Source: Brugia malayi (Eukaryota > Nematoda > Chromadorea > Rhabditida > Onchocercidae). From it: a DNA stretch of 64,000 bases. The notes under the pieces are model-generated. The model did no database searches, was not told where the DNA came from, and saw only the letters and a program-made list of their open reading frames with translations. This document shows positions 1 to 9,435 of the stretch, in pieces (the first letter of the stretch is position 1; every line of letters begins with the position of its first letter). A program made the translations under genes and the position numbers. Location: positions 4,928,221 through 4,992,220 of the forward strand of contig NW_025062479.1 in assembly GCF_000002995.4 (NCBI RefSeq). The letters run 5' to 3'.

Positions 1-2226
1 GTCCCTTGTTGTTTGACGGGGAGTGATGGATGAACCATTTCGGACTTTTGGAGAAGCAGGATGAGATTGCAAAATGCATGCCCATTCCTCCAACATTGTT
101 GTCTTAGGCGAAAGGTCATGTAGTTGTTCACCTTGTAGATATTTGCTATTGTGGGATTATTAATTGCGTAAAGGTGGAAATTACGTTGCGTATCAACAGT
201 AATAAAGTGGTACACTCATTCCCAGCCTTAGACCTGCCGAGTCAGCGGTGACAGATAAGTTGTCGGAAGGATGAAGGAAGGAGTGGCGACCTTTTCGTTC
301 GGTCGTCCCACCCACTCCAACGATTTGTTACAAAAATCGATTTTCAATGAGTGTGTAGTGTTAGACACCGGCTCCTTGCGCGGAAATATTGGTGCGAGCA
401 GAATGATTAAGCGATGTATACCCGGGGTACTGTTATGGTGGTTGCGGTTGCTCTTACGAGATTCGGTGATGGGTTACTCAAGAATGACCGACCATCTTGC
501 TTCATTTGACGGACTGTCGATCGATCTGGTACCGCTGTGCAGGTCCACTTTCCATCATAATTAACTGAACATTTCCGTTGTAAAAGTTGCTTGTTTCAGT
601 GCACTTATCATTGATTTTCTCCTCGATTTTACTAAGAATTAGTCTAATAAAACTAGAAACAGTTATGGACCATTAGATGTTTCCCATTCATTTTGTTCTA
701 TGGTGTAATAAAGCATGCGGAGAAGATAATCAGTTGACGACGACTTCGGTTGATAAGCAAATTTATGTAAAGAGGTCATTTTCAAAGTGAATCATTTATG
801 AATTGTTGGTAAAAATGTTTTTTTTATCAACGATATTCAGAGTGAATCATTTATGAGACTTGTTTTGTCTGGGATGTGTAAGCTCATTGAAAGACGAAAG
901 TAGCAAGAATGAAGTGGTCGTGTATACGCAAACTACTGAAGAACTGGGAAATACCAAAAAGCGCTCGTAGCTCTCCTACATATCGTTTATGAGTGCTCTT
1001 AAATTTTCGCGAGTAGATATAACATTAGAATTATCTTTTGTATGATAACTGTTTTCCATTTTGGATTGGAAGTTTGCGAGAAAACGACTATAAGGTATGC
1101 CTGTCTCATTGGAATTGTTGAAAAGTCAGGAAGATGGATATGGTCTGATGTTTGCAGGGATGAAGATGTATAGTGTAAGGTGTGAAATATTGAACTTTTA
1201 TGCTTTATTCAAATATATCATACTTTGAAGATCATAGAAGGTGGTTGAGCGATTGTTTTTTACCAATGATAATAGGTGCGGTAGTATGGTCAGTTTTGAA
1301 GGACTCTCACCTGTGTTCTTATCTTACATATAGCTTATTGTTTGAGTGTTCTCATTTATGTTCGTTAACAAACAGATATTTCCACTGTCGCAATGTGTAA
1401 TTCTTGTAAGGTCTGTGTTTCTGCATGTTTTCTCAAAAATGAAATATCTTCATCACTTTTGGTAATTAAATTCACTTGTCTTGTTTTTGTTGGTTCTAAA
1501 AAAAATTTGTGCATAGCAAATATGTGCTTCTCACCTTTTTCATATTGTAATATTTTATGGAAGTGAGAAGTTATTTTCTTCCACGTTCACAAATTAAAAC
1601 TGTTTATAAGCATTATTTGACATTACAACGGTCCTATATTTTTGTTTATAAGTTCCGTTTCTGTATTTTTCTTTTGTGTCGAGATTTGACCATGCATCAT
1701 CCATATTCAGGAACTGCTGAAAATTGATAACGAATTTATTGTACATCATTATGGACTAGATGCTGCAATTTGGTGATACTTAAAGTCGGCATTTGTGTTG
1801 CAAGATTGTTCAGCCTTGATTGGTCGTGTTTTTCACTTTCATCGGTTTGTGAATCTATGGTTTACAACAGAACGAATTGAAGTAACTTTGTAGAGGTCCG
1901 ATTTATGGCAAGTTCTGTATTTTTATTTTTCAGATTATTTGATCAAAATGAGGATCGCACATCTGTATTTTTCTAAGCACGTGAGCTTATCCTCATTCAG
2001 TGCATCACAAGATTTTTGAACAATATTGCAGATTTTAGTTCTATTCGTAACTCACGCATGAGATGAAGAGGGGCTACTGTTGTAAGAGAAATTCCACAGA
2101 AAATGACTTGCCCTATTCTACTATTCTGATGGCTTTTGAATTGCTCATAGGCAGTCCCTGGATTATTTTTAAAAGAAAATGACTGGAGTAAGGTGTGAAA
2201 AGTCTAAAGCTACCTTATGCTTTCAG
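1..2226. other. No supported gene; upstream noncoding region
   Basis: I see no gene I can support here. The first ~600 bases are richer in GC than the rest and hold one open frame (271-564, plus strand, 97 codons) with no domain, no recognisable family and no convincing splice partners. From ~600 onward the sequence is AT-rich and full of stops in all frames. It may carry the promoter of the gene that starts near 2227, or the end of a gene lying left of the window. Confidence 0.4.
2221..2226 (+). promoter_or_regulatory. Probable trans-splice acceptor (TTTCAG)
   Basis: A perfect worm 3' splice consensus, TTTCAG, ends at 2226 and lies 12 bases before the ATG at 2239. No upstream exon is visible, so the simplest reading is addition of a spliced leader at 2227. 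This is inferred from position and consensus only. Confidence 0.5.
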
Positions 2227-2238
2227 AGGACATTATAA

Positions 2239-3421
2239 ATGTCGGAAAGTGAAGAATCGGAAATATGTAGCGTAGGTGTACATAGTGCTGGCGTTTCTGT
2301 ATCACGTGACACCGGTACCAAAGTCGATCTCATCCTCAGGTTCTCTTTTAATGATAACGTATACCAGATTTAGTTGGGAAACACAGTAAATATGAAATCT
2401 TGAACTCATCTTTCTCTATGATAAGATTTCGAATGTATTTGAGTTGAGTGAAAATGGTTCGTGCGTGGCTGTTGTTTTTTTACAGAAATTTAAAGATTCT
2501 TTATCTGGGGACTTGAAACATTGAATGTGATTTGATCAAGAATAATGTTTTGAGATACTAAAGTTATACATTTGGTGGCGTAAATCATGGTGTTATCGCT
2601 TGTGAAGTGGAATTCTAATTGTAATATAGTTGTATTTGTTTTCATTTGTTCAGAATCGGTGGCTTACGGAAGCGACGCAATTTTTTTGCATCACTTATAA
2701 GCGCCTTCAAGAAACCATCTGATCCTTCGAAAATGTGTGCAAATGCTACCTTTACTATGTTTAATTTAACACCTTCTTCATTACAATTTTCCATTGATGT
2801 ACAAACTGAGCGGCGAGGAAGACGTAAAAAAGGCAATACAAACCGTGTAGATACTTATACATGCTTCATTCGGAAATTTCCAAGCAATGTGAATCCTGAT
2901 TCAGCAGAGTTTGAGGTTAATTTTTATATGGGCCTGTATTCCCATACATATTAAATAATGTATTCCCATTTATTTTGATTATTCGATTCAAAGGGCGTTC
3001 ACCGGATTTTTCTTGCAAAAACTTGTACATCTATGATTGATCCTTTTAATATTATTTGAGAAGTCGAAACGAGTTTTTGTAAAAGTGTTTCCAAAATTTG
3101 TTTTCATTTCTTGCACTGCTAAGCAACACACACTTACTAGTTTTCTCACTAAAATAACAAGATAATGATGTTCAGTGGTTTATTAAATTTGAGGACATCT
3201 CATTTAGTACCTCGCAGTTATTAAATCATTTCGCTAGAAATGAGATTTCACAAAAATGAAGGTAACATCTATTTTAAATTTTCATTTCACTCTTATAGGT
3301 AATGGAACCGACGAGTGGAAGCTGCTTTATTTTGCTGAGTCTAATGAAAATTGACAATTTGGCGATAAACTGGAAAGAATTTCAAGACACGAACGGGACT
3401 ATAGACTTGTCTTCTGTTTAA
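2239..3421 (+). CDS. Unrecognised 161-aa protein, three exons
   Basis: Three exons join in frame: 2239-2339, 2654-2915 and 3299-3421 (stop TAA). The start follows a TTTCAG trans-splice candidate at 2221-2226, and all internal boundaries are GT-AG with phases that fit (2, then 0). The protein opens with a Ser/Glu-rich stretch (MSESEESEI), continues with a basic block GGLRKRRNFF around residues 35-44, has a second basic block ERRGRRKKG near residue 90, and ends in a hydrophobic segment (CFILLSLMKI) followed by a short polar tail. There is no signal peptide, no clear transmembrane helix and no motif I know. The splice-consistent frame argues for a real gene; its function is unknown to me. It could be a fast-evolving nematode version of a known small nuclear or adaptor protein. 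Confidence 0.6.
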
Positions 3422-5570
3422 CTTTTTTTTTATTGTTTCCTTCAGTGATTTTACGCATGGTGAATCTGTGGTTGATAATTTCATTATTTGCTGAACTAAT
3501 TTAAGCTAGAACTAAAAGTGTTCTCGAAGCTTAACGGTTTTTTATTTTTCCTGCAAGAAATTTTATTTTAGAGAATGAAGTAGATCCGAATTAGCTATAA
3601 AAACATGAACTATAATTGCATGCAATGTATCAGCTTCGTGTACTTGGCAAGCATTTTGATCTGCATTGAGATTATATAACCTTGAATTTTTTTTTGACAT
3701 CATGGGCCTTTATTTTTATGGTACAGTCCACTTCATGCATTTTACACTAAGTGACTTTCCTTCTTCCAATTATATAAATGTCATAATGTTTACGTAATTT
3801 ACGTTAGGGAGTGGTTGTTTTATGCATAGTAAGGGTACGCTAATGTTTGACTTAAGATGATAGTATTGGAAAATAGACTGAAGTATTGTCAAATAAATTG
3901 GTGCTGATATGTTTGTTCTGTGTGCCTGATATTATTTCTTTTGGATGTCAAGACTGCCATTAACCACTTGTAAAGTTAAAGTTCAGTGTTAACAGCCCTT
4001 TGCATGCGCAGGAGTTTTTTTGTTGAACTCAAATTTCGTTTATGCTGGGTATATGTATTTCTTTGGTAAAGCATGATATTAGGCAATTACTCAACTGGAC
4101 AAGGTTTATTTTGCGAATGATTTTTTAGCTTTGAGCTTCTAATCAACCTTCCAAAATTTCTGATGCTACCAGGTAGAAGAAATCTTCGATCGCTTACTGA
4201 TATTAACAGTGTTCCGCTATTCTGATTTCTTCCAAGTCCTGGTCTGCACACCAAAATGTTCTATAGTGATTTCTGTTTTGGTGATTAGTAAATGTTAACA
4301 CGACAAAACATGAGTCACTTCAAAACAAGCCTTGTAAATTTTGCAAATGAACGCAATAAAGCAAGGACGCAGATACAATGCAACATGCTTCGTTTTTTTT
4401 CCTAGAAACCAAAACTAGCTGGGCTTGACGTGAAAGGTTGTGTCGTCTGCTCCAAATTCCATCTTTTTTAAATATATTCACGGATTTTACTTCATAATCA
4501 TCAGAGAATGTTCGGACACTTTCACCTACACATAGGGGCGCTGTATCTTATCACGTTGCCTTTACTCTGTAGGACATTCCCGCTTTATTGTTTGTGATGA
4601 CAGGTCATATCCGTTATATGTTCAACAGATGTTCTGCCATGTTGCGAAGTACATTTTTCTTATTCTTATGCACAGCATTAATAGAAAAGTTGGTTTCACA
4701 TTTTCCGATAGTTCGAACCTACTTTAAATTCATTACATGCGAAGCTTATTTATACCGTAGATATCCACTTATCGAACTTATCATTATTCATAAATCAACT
4801 TCTTAGTAGTCGCCATTAAGATCACTCCATCTTAAAGGATACCCCACTCTCCGACCTCATTTCCTAACAGTTAATACCAATGAACAAGTAGCTGGTGCTA
4901 AGGTACCTCTGGGACTAACGGTTTTCAACGTGGGTACGACCAGGGCCAAGCAATATCTGCGAAATAGAACGTAGGTCAAGCGTTTGCCGTTGAGTGTTAT
5001 GCTTGTATGATGGGGTGACTGAAGCTCTGCATGTGTTGTGAGGTGGGTAACTCGCGTTTTGTTGTGGCTAGGAAGAGACGTTTTCATCTAATATGCAGAT
5101 GAATCTTCTGTTTGCGGTGGTTTGGTGGAAAAACGGGCACGAGCCTCGCATTGGTTTATTCTTCGTATTTGTGATATTCATTTCTCTAGTTCATCCCCTT
5201 TGTTATTGGTAAGAAGCGGGACTTTTAGAGTGACATATACATTTTAAATGTTTTTTACTGAAGGACTTAGTAAGTATAAAGCTAGTTGGAGGAGGAAAAT
5301 TAGGTAGACATGGTACTCAGAAGGGGTAGTATTATCCATTTCAGTTATCTTTACATATATATATATACATAAAGACATTATTTGTAGTATGTAGCAGTGG
5401 TGAGGAGTAATTATTATTAAGATATAATTAGGTGATTAAGTGTAGCATCAGGTAAATGGGTGGGAGACTTTGTATAAGTCCGATTTTGAGTGTTTTACTT
5501 CCAGTTTATTGCATGGTCGAACAACATATCTCCTTTTCAAGAAGTTTTTAAGAAGACTGCTCCTCAACAT
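3422..5570. other. Intergenic region
   Basis: No gene supported. The 3' flank of the 161-aa gene is AT-rich with several AATAAA-like signals. Bases ~4838-5160 are distinctly richer in GC than their surroundings and carry a 76-codon minus-strand open frame (4857-5087) without recognisable similarity. The rest shows short runs of T and an ATAT tract near 5359. Confidence 0.4.
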
Positions 5571-5575
5571 TTCAG
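5571..5575 (+). promoter_or_regulatory. Probable trans-splice acceptor of the P2 gene
   Basis: TTCAG ends at 5575, 20 bases before the ATG at 5596, with no plausible upstream coding exon. Ribosomal protein mRNAs of nematodes are commonly trans-spliced, so this is read as the spliced-leader addition site (inference). Confidence 0.55.
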
Positions 5576-5595
5576 GAATTATTTACTACATAAAC

Positions 5596-6332
5596 ATGAG
5601 GTATGTGTCAGCTTACATGTTGGCAGCGATGGGAGCCAAGCATCATGTAACAGCGAATGACATCGGAAATATTCTCGGATCAGTAGGTGTCGATTGCGAA
5701 CATGATAAAGTTGAAGATGTTATTAAGAAAATGGAAGGGAAAACGTTGGATGAATTGATAAGGGAAGGATCAAAGTACCTCGCATCAATATCAGCTGCAC
5801 CGCCATGTATCGGTTCGCTCTTGTTTATAATTACGCATTGGGCTTATGTTTTTTCTAAAAGTTAGCTGCTCGACATACCTTTGGAGACCTCATAAAAAGA
5901 TTTAATGATACTTCTTCAAGTCACTTTTTAAGAAAGAATACATGTCTTCTAATGGATCTGAATCCCAGTCAAGAATCCAGTCCTTGTTGTGGGTTGGAGA
6001 AGAACTTCCTGCTCATAAAATAGTTGAGAATGTTCATGGAACTTCTAGAATCATAGTATATATTTAACAGATGGTAAATTGAGAATTTTTTTTTAAAACA
6101 GTGTTTACGGATCGCCTGGACTTAAGTAATTGGATTTTCAACTGCATTTTTGTAGGCATGAGTAGCATTGTATTGATATTTTTTTGTATCAGGTGGTACA
6201 CTTACTGCTAGTGCTGCTACTTCCCTCGCAGATAATAAAGATGCTGTCACAGCTTCATCAGCGAAAAAGGAGGAAAAGAAAGAGAAAGAGGAGGAGTCTG
6301 ATGAAGATATGGGTTTCGGTCTTTTCGATTGA
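5596..6332 (+). CDS. rla-2: 60S acidic ribosomal protein P2
   Basis: Two exons give a 116-118 aa P2 stalk protein. Exon 1 is 5596-5806 (or to 5812) and exon 2 is 6193-6332 (stop TGA). P2 dimerises with P1 on the P0 stalk of the large ribosomal subunit and recruits elongation factors. The N-terminal dimerisation half starts MRYVSAYMLAAMG and contains the typical GSVGVDCEHDKVEDVIKKM segment. The C-terminus ends in the invariant acidic tail EEESDEDMGFGLFD, which contacts GTPase factors. The hinge is short and Ser/Thr/Ala-rich rather than the usual long Ala/Gly run. Two donors are possible at the end of exon 1 (GT at 5807 or 5813); both keep the frame and differ by two residues. An AATAAA lies at 6686. 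Identity is certain from the two ends; only the hinge is open. Confidence 0.93.
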
Positions 6333-7227
6333 TTCTTTTTCATTATCCTTGTTTTGTTATTTCAAAATTGATGTTTTATGAAGGAAAGAACATTAACATA
6401 TATTTATGTGACTTACAACATGGCATCATATTTGAGAATCCCAATAACCTAACAGAATTGGTTTCTCCGGATGATACCAGCTCCAAGTATTATATTCATA
6501 ATTCATTAATTTATCGGTCCCCATAATTAAAGCAGGTATGAGAACGAGAATTGTATTCTTCGTAATGCTTGCGAAAAAAAAAAAAAATTTGTAAAGGGAC
6601 GGTACTATTTTTTGGTATTACTGAGAGTTCAAATATACTGTAGGGAGCTCACTTATTTTGTTAAGTGAAATTTAGTTGAAGTCTGAATAAAGGTTGACAA
6701 TGCGGTGCAGGTGATGTTTGTTAGACCAAGCAATGCATTTTAAAGTTGGAGATTGTTGGCAGTGTTTTAATGATTTCCGTTGTTATGTCGTCTTCAAACC
6801 TGGCGAAATTTTTGGGCGAATATCGAAAATATTCTCCGGATTGCTCCGTAATTGAAGTGGTAGTGCACATTGTTTGTTTGAAATGTGCAGATATGCATAT
6901 TCTTGTACGTGATTTAAATAGCACAGTGGATAATTGGGAGCTAGTTGACATTCTACATCGAAGCTTGTGATGGAAATGTGGATGTTGATGGTGTAAGTGT
7001 TGTGGTTTAGAAGGTCGTATAGTCCCTTATGTAGCCCTCATATTACTTCATGTCGCTTTGCTTATCTGCCGCTTTCTTGTTTTGAAGAGATGCGTGAGAA
7101 AAATTCATATTATACCTGAAAGAAAGACAGGTACGATTAATGGAGTCTGCAGAAATGAGGATGTAGTCTCCGGAAAAAATGAGGAAGTAGTTTGAAATTT
7201 ATCCCCGACTAGATTGTTTACAATTAT
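6333..7227. other. 3' flank of P2 and intergenic sequence
   Basis: Holds the 3' untranslated region of the P2 gene, with an AATAAA at 6686-6691 and a poly-A run near 6577. Short frames at 6721-6970 on both strands have no recognisable product and are probably chance. Confidence 0.4.
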
Positions 7228-8200
7228 AAGCTCATTTAATTCACCTCTTTTATTGTTTGCCGGTTCCTTACTAACAGTAAATTAGAATTTCACAAGGTTC
7301 GTCTAGCTGATCTCCTTTGTGGTTTGCCAACTCATCACCTAGAACTGATGACGAGGTTAACACTTTGTTTAACTGATCTCGTTTGCGGCATTGAAATCAT
7401 GCGTTATGGGGTACTGTAGTATAAGGAGTTATAACCTTTAATGAGCAATATGGGATTCACTACTGTCCTGTAAACTACATCCTCAAGCTTTCTATCAATA
7501 AAATAAAGATTGATCAAACGTCGCTTTCTCTGCAAAGCAACAACTATTCGGCTTTACAATCTGCTCGAGTCAGCTCTTCTTCATAACAACTATTTGGTGT
7601 CTGAAATCGAATGTATCTGCGTCCGTTTGGTAACAAATTATGTGTCAAACAAGTGAAAAAAGAACGAGACCGGCATAAATGGAGATCAACATTGGCTTGC
7701 ACCCAGCTCAGTTGTGGGAGGAAAGTTCCAATGAAAGATGCAAAAACCAACGCGCCTTTCACCAAGAACATTTTATAAGGAAGTGACATTCCTGCGTCGG
7801 TAGTCCCAGTATACCAAACAGCTTGCCCACCTAACAGTCACCCATCAAGCAAACTGGCTCTATAAAGGTGTTGTCAAATAGGCTCTGATAATAGTTTCAG
7901 TAGATTATATTTGTTGCTTTGCAGAGAAAGCGACGTTTGATCAATCTTTATTTTACTGAGATAAAGATCATCATTGATCGTAGTTACTGAACAATATTAG
8001 AAAGCTTAAAGATGTAGTTTGCAGGAGATAGTGAATTGCTCAATAAAGGTTATAACTTCTTATACAGTGAGCATTAACTGATAACAAGACGCATGATTTG
8101 AAATATCGCAGAGGAGGTCAGCTAAACGATGCCAAATTCGAGTATAATTTACAGTTAGTAAGGAACCGACAAACAAAAGAGGTCAACTAAATGAGGAGCT
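7228..8200. repeat. Foldback element with ~300-bp imperfect inverted arms
   Basis: The segment 7228-7545 reappears inverted at 7910-8200. The inner ends match almost perfectly over about 40 bases (from AAGATTGATCAAACGTCGC onward), and the outer ends match with scattered changes (GGTTCCTTACTAAC on the left, its complement GTTAGTAAGGAACC on the right). About 365 bp of unrelated sequence separate the arms. No transposase frame is visible in the loop. The structure fits a nonautonomous foldback or MITE-like element, or an inverted duplication; the divergence between the arms says it is not recent. Confidence 0.75.
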
Positions 8201-9081
8201 GATCCAGCACGTGTTCTTTGTTAACAAACAATGCAAGTTAAGTAACAATGTAAATAAACTCAGCTATATGGATGATGAATATTGGATAAATGATTTCTTA
8301 CGTGACACTGAGACCTGAGACATTTGTCCAAGGAATGTTCAGACAAGACAGTCTTTAATTCTATGGATTTAATATAATTTTATTTATACGTATTATAATC
8401 CGGTTTTTCCGACAGTACTCGCTATGTTAGATTTCAGCGATCGCCGTAACCATTCACCGTGTTGGCGAGGAAGCAGTGAAGGCTGGAGGGGAAAAGAAGA
8501 CACTTGGGAGGAAGTTAGCAGTTAGCAGAATCGTCGTCATTTGAAGAGGGAGAGCGTTGCTAGCTAATGAAAGGAGGCCTTTGGCTACTTGGTTAGTGCT
8601 TCTGCTGCCGACATCGCTCTCATTAAACGGAGAATATCGGTGGATGAAGAAAGATGTGTCTAAATGAATAGCTAGCAGTGGTTCTGGACAGCACAGATAG
8701 CTAGCTAGATAGCAGCAAGCTTAGCACGCAGTACGAACGCATGCTTGCAACACAACAACGACTGCAGCAGCAGTAGCAGTTGAGGCAAAACTGACAAGAG
8801 CGCTGCCGTTGCTTCAGCGTACTTTCAGGGATATAGACATGCCACCCCACCGAGTGTAGCAGAATCAAGTATTTGCGAGTTGGTGAAGAGAGCTTACTTT
8901 ACTAGCTTTATGCTAGAAGTGCTGCTGCTACTACTGCTGCGGCCTTCATTGCTGCTACTACTGCTGATCGTGTTGTTCCCTCAGAAATCAATAGCTGAGG
9001 GGGAGAGTTTGCGTTGCTCGTCGGGTAGCTCGTTGGTGGAAGAAACTGTTCCTCGAGAACAAATGAACTAGTCCCTTCTAC
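8201..9081 (+). promoter_or_regulatory. GC-richer CAG/CTG-rich stretch, possible 5' leader/promoter of egl-19
   Basis: From about 8410 to 9088 the base composition becomes richer in GC, with CAG and CTG clusters (around 8760-8790 and 8915-8960). No protein-coding frame is convincing: the frame at 8880-9071 is a leucine run made by CTG/CTA triplets. The stretch ends in ATGTCGG followed by a strong donor GTAAGAG at 9089, so it may be the untranslated leader of the first calcium-channel exon. This is inference; transcript evidence is needed for both ends. Confidence 0.35.
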
Positions 9082-9088
9082 ATGTCGG
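9082..9088 (+). other. egl-19: Candidate distal first coding exon of egl-19 (7 nt)
   Basis: ATG TCG G is followed by the strong donor GTAAGAG. Joined to the acceptor at 12696, it reads in frame through the channel exon and would place MSVLVS before the methionine at 12708. The intron would be 3.6 kb. The alternative is that the acceptor at 12696 receives a spliced leader and translation starts at 12708. Confidence 0.35.
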
Positions 9089-9394
9089 GTAAGAGTATCT
9101 GTTTTAACTGCTTATTATTATTGTTATTACTATTATTATTGTTTCCTATTCCATTACTTTCCTACCTTAACATTACATCTTTTTTGGTACCAGTATTAAT
9201 AACGCTGTCATTAATTACTTCTCTCAGTATTTGTGCTTGCAATGAAATAGAAAAATGCTCCCTAATAATTTAGCGATGGGAAGGAATATTAACTAATCAA
9301 CCAGTATAATTTACTTCGCACTCAATCCCAGATTGCTCCAAATCTACCAGTTCATCTCAACCTTTTTTATATTTCCGTCATTAATTTCTGCTCT

Positions 9395-9396
<2 letters not shown>

Positions 9397-9433
<37 letters not shown>
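9397..9433. repeat. (AT)n microsatellite
   Basis: An uninterrupted AT dinucleotide run of about 37 bases. Confidence 0.9.

Positions 9434-9435
<2 letters not shown>

Noticed and set aside
4700..4725. GTTCGAACC resembling a tRNA B box
   Set aside because: No matching A box, acceptor stem or anticodon arm could be built around it.
7544..7789. 81-codon minus-strand frame inside the foldback element
   Set aside because: No transposase or other domain features; its end overlaps the inverted arm.
8880..9273. Two leucine-rich open frames resembling membrane proteins
   Set aside because: The leucine runs come from CTG/CTA and TTA/TTG triplet repeats, and the first is interrupted by the donor context at 9089; no conserved sequence.
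9397..9433. AT run as a possible replication origin or promoter element
   Set aside because: A plain dinucleotide microsatellite with no supporting context.
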